From Oceanobacillus indicireducens (GTDB taxonomy: Bacteria; Bacillota; Bacilli; Bacillales; Amphibacillaceae), in the NCBI RefSeq assembly GCF_014647195.1, contig NZ_BMOS01000032.1, forward strand, positions 1 through 36,118: a DNA stretch of 36,118 bases, read 5' to 3'. Each line of letters opens with the position of its first letter. Position 1 is the stretch's first letter. Position numbers and translations under genes: made by a program. Positions 25,020-32,693 of the stretch are shown here, in pieces. Under the pieces are notes generated by a model that was not told the DNA's origin, made no database searches, and saw only the letters and a list, made by a program, of their open reading frames with translations.

Positions 25020-27098
25020 GTGGAAAAGCGAGGTAATGGGAAAAACAAACACCATCATGAACACAGTTTGCATGAAGAACATGAGAACCACGGCCACACC
25101 GCCCACGATGATCACGGTCAGCATGGCCACAGTCACGGTGGACACGGTCATGCGGATCACCATGAACATATGATTGAGGATTTTAAGAAAAGGTTCTGGG
25201 TGTCCCTAGTTTTAGCAATACCGATAACCTATCTATCACCGATGATTCAAATGCTATTCAACTACGAAGTAACCTTTACAGGAAACATGGTATTATTATT
25301 TCTCCTTTCAACATTCGTCTTCTTCTATGGAGGTAAACCGTTTTTAGTTGGAGCGTGGGATGAAATAAGAACAAAAACACCTGGAATGATGCTGTTAATC
25401 TCTTTAGCGATTGTAACTGCCTACGTTTATAGTACGTTAACAGCATTCTTTATCGCAGGAAGTGACTTTTACTTCGAGGTTGCTACACTAATCGTTATTA
25501 TGCTGTTAGGTCACTGGGTTGAAATGAGATCGGTCATGGGTGCTTCCAAGGCACTGGAAGAATTGATTAAACTGATGCCAAAAGAAGCACATAAGATTGA
25601 TGCTTCCGGAAACATTGTCGATGTATCTGTTGAAGAGTTACACCCTGGAGATGAGATTCTTGTGAAATCTGGAGAAAAAATACCGCTTGATGGAGAAATC
25701 TTTGAAGGAGAATCTACTGTCGACGAGTCCATGTTAACAGGTGAGTCTGTTCCAGTTGAAAAAGGACCGGGAATGGATGCAATTGGTGGATCGGTTAATG
25801 GGGATGGCGTAATAAAAATCAGAGTAAATAAAACGGGAAACGATACGTATTTAGCTCAAGTCATCCAACTAGTAAGTGATGCAGAAAGTACGAAGTCAAG
25901 AGCACAAGGATTTGCAGATACTGCGGCAAAATGGTTGTTCTATGTAGCTGTAGTGTCGGGAATCATCACGCTTCTATATTGGGCTGTTACAAGTGACTTT
26001 GAATTTGCATTAGAACGAATGGTTACCGTTCTGATCATTGCTTGTCCGCACGCACTTGGCCTTGCAATGCCATTAGTTACTTCACGATCAACATCGATTG
26101 CTGCGCAGAAAGGTTTGTTAATTAGGAACCGTATTCCATTTGAAAGTGCTTGGAAATTGGATCGTGTCGTTTTCGATAAGACAGGTACACTTACGGAAGG
26201 AAACTTCGGTGTTACGGATATTCACCCAAGCAACAATGTTAGTGAAGAAGAATTATTGAAATTGGCCTATTCCGTTGAGACACAGTCCGACCATCCAATT
26301 GCTAAAGGGATTGTGAGGGAAGGGAAAGAGCGCAATTTAGAGCTATACGACGTTACAAATTATAAAAACTTAACCGGTAAAGGATTGACTGCTGACGTGA
26401 ATGGTTCGGAAATTGCAGCGATCAGCCCGGGAGCAATGCGGGAGAATCAAGTTGACTTTGATGAAGAAACATTCGATAAGTTAGCGCAACAAGGCAAAAC
26501 AGTAATTTTTATATTAAAGGATAATGAATTACAAGGCATGATTGCATTAGCCGATATCATTCGGGAATCCTCTTATGACGTCATCAATGAACTGAATAAT
26601 AGCGGCATTGAAACGGTGATGATGACTGGGGATAATAGCCGTGTTGCAAACTATGTCGGTGAACAACTTGGCATGTCAACGGTTATTGCAGAAGTACTTC
26701 CACATGAGAAGGCCAGTAATGTGAAACAATTAAAAGAGGACAATAATAAAGTTGCGATGATTGGTGATGGAATCAATGATGCACCCGCCTTGGCTGAAGC
26801 AGATTTGGGTATTGCAATAGGAGCGGGTACAGACGTTGCTATCGAAACGGCAGATGTTGTTTTAGTAAACAGTAGCCCGGTTGATATCCTGAATATTGTA
26901 AAGCTCTCCAAAGCAAGCTATAGAAAAATGATCCAGAACCTGGGATGGGCATCGGGGTATAACATAGTAGCAATTCCACTAGCAGCAGGTGTATTAATCA
27001 ATTTTGGTATTCTTGTGACGCCGGCCATTGGAGCTGCCGTCATGTCATTAAGTACGATAATTGTTGCAATTAATGCTCAATTATTTAAGATTGATTAA
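25020..27098 (+). CDS. copB: copper-type P1B ATPase with CPH motif (CopB)
   Basis: A 692-aa heavy-metal exporting ATPase. The N terminus (about residues 10-52) is a His-rich tail with some 18 histidines, typical of CopB. The transmembrane metal motif is CPH in LIIACPHALGLAMP, marking subgroup P1B-3 (Cu+/Cu2+ or silver) and not the CPC of CopA. The actuator TGES, phosphorylation DKTGT, N-domain HP (SDHPIAKG) and hinge MIGDGINDAPAL are intact. GTG 25020 was chosen because GGGGAGTGA (25006-25014) is then the ribosome binding site; a GTG at 25011 overlaps it. Monocistronic. Confidence 0.93.
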   Translation: MEKRGNGKNKHHHEHSLHEEHENHGHTAHDDHGQHGHSHGGHGHADHHEHMIEDFKKRFWVSLVLAIPITYLSPMIQMLFNYEVTFTGNMVLLFLLSTFVFFYGGKPFLVGAWDEIRTKTPGMMLLISLAIVTAYVYSTLTAFFIAGSDFYFEVATLIVIMLLGHWVEMRSVMGASKALEELIKLMPKEAHKIDASGNIVDVSVEELHPGDEILVKSGEKIPLDGEIFEGESTVDESMLTGESVPVEKGPGMDAIGGSVNGDGVIKIRVNKTGNDTYLAQVIQLVSDAESTKSRAQGFADTAAKWLFYVAVVSGIITLLYWAVTSDFEFALERMVTVLIIACPHALGLAMPLVTSRSTSIAAQKGLLIRNRIPFESAWKLDRVVFDKTGTLTEGNFGVTDIHPSNNVSEEELLKLAYSVETQSDHPIAKGIVREGKERNLELYDVTNYKNLTGKGLTADVNGSEIAAISPGAMRENQVDFDEETFDKLAQQGKTVIFILKDNELQGMIALADIIRESSYDVINELNNSGIETVMMTGDNSRVANYVGEQLGMSTVIAEVLPHEKASNVKQLKEDNNKVAMIGDGINDAPALAEADLGIAIGAGTDVAIETADVVLVNSSPVDILNIVKLSKASYRKMIQNLGWASGYNIVAIPLAAGVLINFGILVTPAIGAAVMSLSTIIVAINAQLFKID

Positions 27099-27106
27099 TG
27101 AAGGGA

Positions 27107-27136
27107 GGGCAAAGCAGTAAATGTTTTGCCCGATTT
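27107..27136 (+). terminator. weak hairpin after copB
   Basis: GGGCAAA / TTTGCCC (27107-27113 / 27125-27131) followed by GATTTTC; a short terminator. Confidence 0.5.
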
Positions 27137-27237
27137 TCTTATTGTTGAAAAGTACGTTAGGGGATAGATTTTTCCTCCCTGTACTTACCACTTCTCGTGT
27201 TACTGTATCATACTGCAAAGAATCTAATATACCAAAT

Positions 27238-27274
27238 AGAGCCATTCGCAAAATAATGTTTATGGCTCTTTTAT
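27238..27274 (+). terminator. second terminator between copB and the BCCT gene
   Basis: AGAGCCAT (27238-27245) pairs with ATGGCTCT (27262-27269), then TTTATT. The rest of the 27099-27412 gap holds the BCCT promoter and a leader hairpin. Confidence 0.55.
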
Positions 27275-27307
27275 TATGGGCAATATGAACAATAGGCGGG
27301 AAAAACC

Positions 27308-27336
27308 TTGTGAATGATTATATAAATTGTTAATAT
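27308..27336 (+). promoter_or_regulatory. promoter of the BCCT transporter gene
   Basis: TTGTGA (27308-27313), 17-bp spacer, TAATAT (27331-27336), about 77 bp before the start. Confidence 0.5.
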
Positions 27337-27356
27337 ATTGTTATCGTTAATTTAAG

Positions 27357-27391
27357 CTGGGACAAGTGCTCTGACCCCCTGTCCCGGTTTT
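27357..27391 (+). other. leader hairpin upstream of the BCCT gene
   Basis: CTGGGACA (27357-27364) pairs with TGTCCCGG (27380-27387, one G-U) and is followed by TTTT, between promoter and ribosome binding site. It could be an attenuator or a small repeat remnant. Confidence 0.4.
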
Positions 27392-27412
27392 CGAAGAGGA
27401 TGAAACTTTAAT

Positions 27413-28981
27413 ATGGGTGGAAAACAAAAACAATTCTCAAGTGTATTTACTTATGCATCTATCATTGTTGGGATATTAGTGCTTTTGGGCGCTGTATTCC
27501 CTGAGCAATTTGGAAATATTGCTGGTGCTGTTGCTTCATGGATTTCAGACACGTTTGGCTGGTATTATATGACCGTTTTTACGGTAATTTTATTCTTTTG
27601 TATATTTTTAGGTATTAGCCCGATCGGCAAACTAAAACTTGGGAAGCCACATGATGAACCAGAGTTCCATACGGTATCTTGGCTTACCATGTTGTTTAGT
27701 GCAGGGATGGGGATTGGACTTGTCTTTTACGGCGCATCTGAGCCACTCTCCCATTTTCTCGCACCACCTAGTGCTGAACCCGAAACAACGGCTGCTTTGG
27801 CAGAATCAATGAAATCGGTTCTTCTGCATTATGGATTTCATCCGTGGGCGGTTTACGGCATTGTTGCACTTGGATTAGCTTATGCACAGTTTAGAAAAGG
27901 TGAGGTTGGTTTAATATCTAAAACGTTGCGTCCAGTCTTAGGAGATAGGGTAGATGGTCCAATTGGAACGATGGTTGATGTGCTAACCGTATTCGTAACC
28001 ATTATTGGAGTAGCTGTTTCTTTAGGATTAGGGGCGATGCAAATTAATGGTGGGCTGAACTATCTCTTTGGTTTACCATACAATCAGCTGGTTCAAGGTA
28101 TCATCATTGCCGTTGTAACTGTATTATTCATCTATAGTGCATGGAGCGGAATCAGTAAAGGGATTCAATATTTAAGTAATTTAAATATGATCTTAGCTGC
28201 TCTCTTACTTATTGCTTTCTTAATTCTTGGGCCTACGTTATTTATTCTTAATATGATGACCTCTACGACTGGCGCTTATCTTGATTCATTAATATTTAAC
28301 AGTTTGGACGTTGCACCATTAGATCCACAAAAACGAGAATGGATGCATTCATGGACGATCTATTACTGGGGCTGGTGGATGAGTTGGAGTCCATTTGTAG
28401 GTATATTTATTGCAAGGATTTCCCGTGGCAGGTCGATCCGGGAATTTGTATTGGCGGTACTCCTCGTTCCAACGTTGGTAAGTATCCTTTGGTTCAGCGC
28501 GTTTGGTCTGACTGGTATTGATGTAGCGCAATCTGCACCGCAGATATTTGACATGCCACCGGAGACTCAGTTGTTTGGAGTTTTAAATGAACTGCCTTTA
28601 AGCCTCCTTTTATCAATTCTTACGGTTATACTTATAGCATCGTTCTTCATTACTTCTGCAGATTCTGCCATATTCGTTCTAGGTATGCAGACAGCCTTTG
28701 GAACGTTAAGTCCTGCAGGATTTATAAAAGTGATATGGGGACTAGCATTGTCGGCAATCGCTTTTATATTGCTGCTAGCCGGTGGAGAAACGGGATTGAA
28801 TGCATTACAATCTGCAGCAATCATCTCCGCACTGCCATTTAGTGTCGTCGTTATATTAATGACGATATCACTTTATAAAGATGCCAATCAGGAGAGGAAA
28901 TACTTGGGGCTAACCATTACCCCAGATAAAAAACGCTGGAGAGAATATATAAACAAAGCAAAAAACGAACAAGATAAATAA
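27413..28981 (+). CDS. opuD: BCCT-family osmolyte transporter (glycine betaine, OpuD-like)
   Basis: A 522-aa secondary transporter with about 12 transmembrane helices that uses sodium or protons to import betaine, choline or related solutes. The BCCT signature region reads WTIYYWGWWMSWSPFVGIFIARISRGRSIREF-like (quoted in parts: WTIYYWGWWMSW, GIFIARISRGRSIREF), with the substrate-box tryptophans. GMGIGLVFYGASEPL gives the glycine-rich TM3 stretch. The C-terminal cytoplasmic tail is short. The start ATG has AGAGGAT 11 bp upstream. Betaine is the likeliest substrate. Confidence 0.9.
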   Translation: MGGKQKQFSSVFTYASIIVGILVLLGAVFPEQFGNIAGAVASWISDTFGWYYMTVFTVILFFCIFLGISPIGKLKLGKPHDEPEFHTVSWLTMLFSAGMGIGLVFYGASEPLSHFLAPPSAEPETTAALAESMKSVLLHYGFHPWAVYGIVALGLAYAQFRKGEVGLISKTLRPVLGDRVDGPIGTMVDVLTVFVTIIGVAVSLGLGAMQINGGLNYLFGLPYNQLVQGIIIAVVTVLFIYSAWSGISKGIQYLSNLNMILAALLLIAFLILGPTLFILNMMTSTTGAYLDSLIFNSLDVAPLDPQKREWMHSWTIYYWGWWMSWSPFVGIFIARISRGRSIREFVLAVLLVPTLVSILWFSAFGLTGIDVAQSAPQIFDMPPETQLFGVLNELPLSLLLSILTVILIASFFITSADSAIFVLGMQTAFGTLSPAGFIKVIWGLALSAIAFILLLAGGETGLNALQSAAIISALPFSVVVILMTISLYKDANQERKYLGLTITPDKKRWREYINKAKNEQDK

Positions 28982-28987
28982 AAAGTT

Positions 28988-29021
28988 GGGGCATAGGGAT
29001 TGGAAGCAGTCCCTGTGTCCC
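28988..29021 (+). terminator. hairpin after the BCCT gene
   Basis: A 12-bp stem (GGGGCATAGGGA / TCCCTGTGTCCC, two G-U) with a 10-nt loop, followed by TGCTTTG. Probable transcript end. The rest of 28982-29453 holds repeat copy 3 and the mnt promoter region. Confidence 0.55.
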
Positions 29022-29110
29022 TGCTTTGTAAATGAATGCTGGAGAAGCATAGGGTCGGCAGAAGAACATATTATTCAATGGTTTTTGCAAAAGTATGGGC
29101 GCCCTTTTGC

Positions 29111-29266
29111 CACGCATTAACGGTCTGTAATACCCCCTACTTCTAAACATGAGGGAAGCTCGATATGTGAAGGTGGGGATATACAGTCCGTAAATCCCTG
29201 ATTCGGTTCAACTAACATTCAGTCGGGTTGGTAAGGAAACCCCCGCTAAATGAAGTCTCACTTTAT
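29111..29266 (+). repeat. two-hairpin repeat element, copy 3
   Basis: Starts CACGCATTAACGG and ends TCACTTTAT, same orientation as the other two copies. Hairpin 1 arms are well kept (ACGGTCTGTA / TACAGTCCGT). Hairpin 2 has decayed to CATTCAGTCGGG / CCCCGCTAAATG. The left flank lacks the TTTAT seen at copies 1 and 2. Confidence 0.8.
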
Positions 29267-29272
29267 CCAAAG

Positions 29273-29285
29273 TTGCCATAGGCAA
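29273..29285 (+). promoter_or_regulatory. palindromic site, candidate MntR operator
   Basis: TTGCCATAGGCAA is a perfect palindrome around a 3-bp centre, 9 bp upstream of the mnt -35. The reverse strand reads AAATTTGCCTATGGCAAC, similar to MntR boxes of the AATTTGCCTTAAGGAAAC type in B. subtilis. MntR itself is not in the window. Confidence 0.5.
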
Positions 29286-29294
29286 ATTTAGTTG

Positions 29295-29323
29295 TTGACA
29301 TCAAACTGCTAAAGGAATATAAT
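29295..29323 (+). promoter_or_regulatory. consensus promoter of the mnt transporter operon
   Basis: TTGACA (29295-29300), 17-bp spacer, TATAAT (29318-29323): full consensus. The leader to the start is 130 nt and holds the palindrome GGAAACTTTTGTTTCC (29402-29417). Confidence 0.82.
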
Positions 29324-29453
29324 AAAATTAAGTTATTATATCGGATGGTCAAATTATATAAAAAAGCAAGTTTACTTTTTTTTACCCATTTGTTGCACGC
29401 GGGAAACTTTTGTTTCCATGGCTAAGTCGATTGATATATCGGAGGGAAAATGT

Positions 29454-30197
29454 ATGGCTAATAAAATCTCTGTAAAAAATATAAGTGTATCTTATGTAGA
29501 TAAAGAAGTTGTGAAGAATATTAGTTTTACCTTTGATGGAGGAAGCCTAATTGGAATATTGGGACCAAATGGTGCAGGCAAGTCAACACTAGTAAAAGCA
29601 ATGCTTGGATTAGTTCCGACTCAATCTGGCGAGATTGAAATTGATGGACAGCCAATTCATAAACAGAGAAAGAAAATTGCATACGTTCCGCAACGTTCGA
29701 ATATCGATTGGGATTTTCCAATTATTGTAAAAGAAACAGTGCTATTAGGGACGTACCCGAAGTTAGGATTGTTTCACAGACCTAAAAAGACGGATAAAGA
29801 ATGGGCAATGGCTTGTTTGGAAAAAGTCGGAATGCAGGATTATGCCAAAAGTCAGATTGGTGAATTATCTGGCGGTCAGCAACAACGTGTGTTTTTAGCA
29901 CGTGCATTAGCACAGAATGCTGATTTCTTATTTCTGGATGAACCATTTGTCGGGATTGACGTTGCGAGTGAAGAAATCATTATCAATATCCTAAAAGGTT
30001 TAAAAAATGAAGGGAAAACGATATTTGTCGTCCATCATGACTTAGCAAAAGTAAAAGATTATTTTAATGAGATTATTATCATCAACAAAGAGTTGTATGG
30101 TGCAGGATCTGTAACAGCTGTCTTTAAAGAAGAGATAATGAAAAAAGCTTATCAAACGAAATTCCAGATGGCTGGTGGATTGGAGGTTGGAGTGTAA
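29454..30197 (+). CDS. mntB: manganese ABC transporter ATP-binding protein
   Basis: A 247-aa ATPase of the metal-ion (TroB/MntB/ZnuC) family. Walker A GPNGAGKST is at residues 37-45, with Q-loop YVPQRSNIDWDFPI (the SNIDWDFP form is common in Mn/Fe systems), signature LSGGQQQR, Walker B FLFLDEPFVGID and H-loop VHHD. ATG 29454 follows GGAGG (29441-29445); an in-frame ATG at 29418 has no ribosome binding site. mntC starts at the base after its stop codon. Confidence 0.9.
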   Translation: MANKISVKNISVSYVDKEVVKNISFTFDGGSLIGILGPNGAGKSTLVKAMLGLVPTQSGEIEIDGQPIHKQRKKIAYVPQRSNIDWDFPIIVKETVLLGTYPKLGLFHRPKKTDKEWAMACLEKVGMQDYAKSQIGELSGGQQQRVFLARALAQNADFLFLDEPFVGIDVASEEIIINILKGLKNEGKTIFVVHHDLAKVKDYFNEIIIINKELYGAGSVTAVFKEEIMKKAYQTKFQMAGGLEVGV

Positions 30198-31055
30198 GTG
30201 CAGTTCATCCAAGATTTACTAAACTACGAGTTCTTACAAAAAGCATTTGTCACTTCGATTGTAGTAGGAATAATCTGCGGGATTGTAGGAAGTTTCATTA
30301 TCCTCCGCGGCATGGCTTTAATGGGAGATGCTATTTCCCATGCCATTTTACCCGGGGTTGCGATTTCTTATATGCTTGGCATTAATTATTTTTACGGAGC
30401 TGTCGCGATAGGTATATTAGCAGCATTTGGTATAGGATTCATCGATCAACACAGTCGGATTAAAACTGATTCATCGATAGGGATCGTTTTTTCCGCTGCG
30501 TTTGCACTAGGAATTGTATTAATAACTGCAGCTCAAAGTGCAACGGATTTAACACAGATACTATTTGGGAATGTATTATCTGTTCGGAGCACGGATATGT
30601 GGATGACGATAATTGTTGGAATCATCGTTATCGCAGCAGTCTTGCTGTTTTTTAAAGAATTACTCGTTTCCAGTTTTGATGTGACGATGGCACAGGCTTA
30701 TGGATTGAAGACACGGATCATCCATTACGGTATTATGATATTACTAACCCTAGTCACGGTTGCTTCCTTACAAACGGTTGGAGTGATTCTTGTCGTAGCA
30801 ATGTTGATTACTCCGGCATCAACAGCTTATTTACTTACAAATCGATTATCGATCATGGTTATTCTTGCAGCATTTTTTGGAGCATTAGCTTCTGTCATTG
30901 GGTTATATATAAGCTTCCTGCATAATATGCCGTCAGGACCTATTATCGCGTTAGCGGCGACAGGGATATTCATCCTAGCATTTTTATTCGCTCCAAAGCA
31001 AGGCCTTATCTGGCGTATGTTGAAGACAATGAGGAGCAGGACTGCAAAAAGTTAA
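30198..31055 (+). CDS. mntC: manganese ABC transporter permease
   Basis: A 285-aa integral membrane protein of the ABC-3 metal permease family, with about eight or nine helices. Typical segments are SFIILRGMALMGDAISHAILPGVA near the N terminus (in parts ILRGMALMGDAISHAILPGV), FGNVLSV and VVAMLITPASTAYLLT. GTG start directly after the mntB stop, with GGAG 5 bp upstream, so coupled translation. One permease gene is seen, while B. subtilis mnt has two. Confidence 0.92.
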   Translation: MQFIQDLLNYEFLQKAFVTSIVVGIICGIVGSFIILRGMALMGDAISHAILPGVAISYMLGINYFYGAVAIGILAAFGIGFIDQHSRIKTDSSIGIVFSAAFALGIVLITAAQSATDLTQILFGNVLSVRSTDMWMTIIVGIIVIAAVLLFFKELLVSSFDVTMAQAYGLKTRIIHYGIMILLTLVTVASLQTVGVILVVAMLITPASTAYLLTNRLSIMVILAAFFGALASVIGLYISFLHNMPSGPIIALAATGIFILAFLFAPKQGLIWRMLKTMRSRTAKS

Positions 31056-31196
31056 AAACTAATATTGTAAAGTTGCACACTATTCGAGCTAAAAACGGGT
31101 GATCTATTGCAAATCAGAACAGATATTTTCATATTATTTTAGCTGAATTCTAGTGTAATGTACAAATTAACTACCATTTAATTACAATTATACGTT

Positions 31197-31312
31197 TGCG
31201 GCTTGGCATGAAGCCTCTGCGGGCATGGAATGTTGTGAAAGAGGAAACCGGCTAAACCCCGATTTCACAAGGCGTAAAGCCTACCATGCCCGCCTCTCCA
31301 TGTAAAGCCGTA
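31197..31312 (+). other. multi-stem structured element between mntC and mntA
   Basis: Nested complementary segments: outer TGCGGCTT (31197-31204) with AAGCCGTA (31305-31312); GCGGGCATGG (31219-31228) with CCATGCCCGC (31284-31293), 10 bp perfect; TTGTGAAA (31233-31240) with TTTCACAA (31263-31270); and AGGC-GTAAA-GCCT (31270-31282). GGCTT at 31200 can alternatively pair with AAGCC at 31211. It looks like a folded RNA, much more GC-rich than its surroundings. I do not recognise it as a named riboswitch. Confidence 0.6.
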
Positions 31313-31373
31313 TCACGGACTTTTGTTGGCATTTTCCAAACTGGAAACCGTGCCTAATGTGAAGGGAGAATAT

Positions 31374-32348
31374 GTGAAAAAAATGAAACAGACAAGAAAA
31401 AAGGTATTAGGATTAATCCTAACAAGTGTGCTTCTATTTGCATTAGCAGCTTGCGGAGGTGAAGAAGAAGATGCGGCAGGTGATTCGGAAGGAAACCCCG
31501 ATAAACCATTACAGGTTGTTACATCTTTTACGATTATTGAGGATATAGCGAAGGAAATTGGTGGAGATAACGTCGAAGTGCACAACTTGGTCCCAACAGG
31601 AACTGATCCTCATGAGTATGAGCCGCTTCCTGAAGATATTAAGAAGGCGTCAGATGCGGATATCCTATTCTATAATGGAATGAATTTAGAAGGCGGCAGT
31701 AATGGATGGTTTATGAAAATGATTGATTCGGTTAATCAGGATGAAGATAAAGTCTTTAGTTTAACCGATCGAGTTGAACCGATGTATGTCGGTAAAGATC
31801 AAGAAGGTGTGGAAGAAGAAGTCAACCCACATACCTTTATCGATCCCGTTGTAGGCATCTACATGGCTGAAGATATGAGGGATGCATTAATCGAAATCGA
31901 TCCCGACAACACGGAAGAATATAGCGAACGGGCGGAAGCGTATCTCGAAGTGTTGAAAGAAATCGATAAAAAATATGAGGAAAAAATAAATGAAATACCA
32001 GAAGAAAAACGTATTCTTGTGACAAGCGAACAAGCCTTCCAATATATGACAAACCGTTATGGGTTAGAAGAAGCTTATATTTGGGCTGTAGATACGGAGG
32101 AAAACGGGACTCCGCAACAAATCACATCACTTGTAGATTATCTCAAAGAAAATGATGTTCGTACTCTATTTGTCGAGTCGAATGTGGACACGCGGCCAAT
32201 GGAAACCGTATCAAATGAAACGGGAATTCCAATTTATGAAAAGCCTATTTATTCAGATGAAATCGGCGAGAAAGGCAGCGAAGCGGATACGTATGTTAAA
32301 TATTTGGAATATAATATTGAGGTAATCTCGGATGGATTAAGGGAGTAA
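31374..32348 (+). CDS. mntA: manganese-type metal-binding lipoprotein
   Basis: A 324-aa solute-binding protein of cluster 9 (TroA/PsaA/ZnuA). Signal peptide with lipobox LAAC and lipidated Cys27. Expected metal ligands are His in TDPHEYEP, His in NPHTFIDP, Glu in LFVESNVD and Asp in YSDEIG. This His-His-Glu-Asp set, with no His-rich loop, points to manganese or iron and not zinc. GTG 31374 was chosen because AGGGAG is 5 bp upstream; ATG 31383 is the alternative. It follows its ATPase and permease after a 318-bp gap with a structured element, so it may be separately regulated. Confidence 0.9.
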   Translation: MKKMKQTRKKVLGLILTSVLLFALAACGGEEEDAAGDSEGNPDKPLQVVTSFTIIEDIAKEIGGDNVEVHNLVPTGTDPHEYEPLPEDIKKASDADILFYNGMNLEGGSNGWFMKMIDSVNQDEDKVFSLTDRVEPMYVGKDQEGVEEEVNPHTFIDPVVGIYMAEDMRDALIEIDPDNTEEYSERAEAYLEVLKEIDKKYEEKINEIPEEKRILVTSEQAFQYMTNRYGLEEAYIWAVDTEENGTPQQITSLVDYLKENDVRTLFVESNVDTRPMETVSNETGIPIYEKPIYSDEIGEKGSEADTYVKYLEYNIEVISDGLRE

Positions 32349-32364
32349 AGAACAAAAGATGAAT

Positions 32365-32408
32365 AAACCCCAGTTAGTAGAGAAGGAAGCTGCTGACTGG
32401 GGTTTTTG
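32365..32408 (+). terminator. terminator after mntA
   Basis: AAACCCCAGTTAGTAG pairs with CTGCTGACTGGGGTTT (two G-U) around a 9-nt loop, followed by a T-run. Confidence 0.88.
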
Positions 32409-32491
32409 TATATTGACTACGAATCAATCTTGCTAAATCAGTTTGAAGTTGAAGCTTGAAAAATGATTTAAAAAAGTAAAAGCTTAAAGAG

Positions 32492-32520
32492 TTGACTTTT
32501 TACCCGGTGGGGTATATGAT
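32492..32520 (+). promoter_or_regulatory. promoter P1 of the sulfur operon with operator in its spacer
   Basis: TTGACT (32492-32497), 17-bp spacer, TATGAT (32515-32520). The spacer contains TACCCGGTGGGGTA (32501-32514), an inverted TACCC/GGGTA pair that ends exactly at the -10. A repressor there would exclude RNA polymerase. The site type fits CsoR/CstR-family operators (inference). Confidence 0.75.
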
Positions 32521-32533
32521 GAATCATGAATTG

Positions 32534-32563
32534 ATTTTCCGCTAAGCTAAATCAGCGGGAAAT
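32534..32563 (+). other. leader hairpin between P1 and P2
   Basis: ATTTTCCGCT (32534-32543) pairs with AGCGGGAAAT (32554-32563), one G-U, 10-nt loop. No T-run follows. A smaller GTCGT/ACGAC hairpin lies at about 32586-32604. Role unknown. Confidence 0.4.
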
Positions 32564-32611
32564 GAATGAAAGACATCTTCGAAACGTCGTTATAAAAAAA
32601 CGACTATTTTA

Positions 32612-32642
32612 TTACCATTAAATATACCCACGTGGGTATAAT
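32612..32642 (+). promoter_or_regulatory. promoter P2 with perfect 18-bp palindromic operator
   Basis: TATACCCACGTGGGTATA (32623-32640) is a perfect palindrome overlapping a TATAAT -10 (32637-32642). A weak TTACCA (32612-32617) lies 19 bp upstream. The palindrome has the same TACCC/GGGTA halves as the P1 site. Confidence 0.65.
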
Positions 32643-32674
32643 GTGGATGTCTGCATTATTATTTTAAAAAATAA

Positions 32675-32688
32675 TACCAAGGGGGGTA
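32675..32688 (+). promoter_or_regulatory. operator-like site overlapping the yrkF ribosome binding region
   Basis: TACCAAGGGGGGTA (TACC/GGTA inverted pair). Its G-tract takes the place of the Shine-Dalgarno sequence 7 bp before ATG 32694. Confidence 0.5.
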
Positions 32689-32693
32689 AATGT

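Noticed and set aside
31197-31312. Known yybP-ykoY manganese riboswitch upstream of mntA
   Set aside because: The conserved loop sequences of that class are not visible; the stem arrangement is different. It is left as an unassigned element.
31323-31373. Longer form of the mntA protein starting upstream
   Set aside because: It would put the ribosome binding site inside the gene and 17 residues before the signal peptide.
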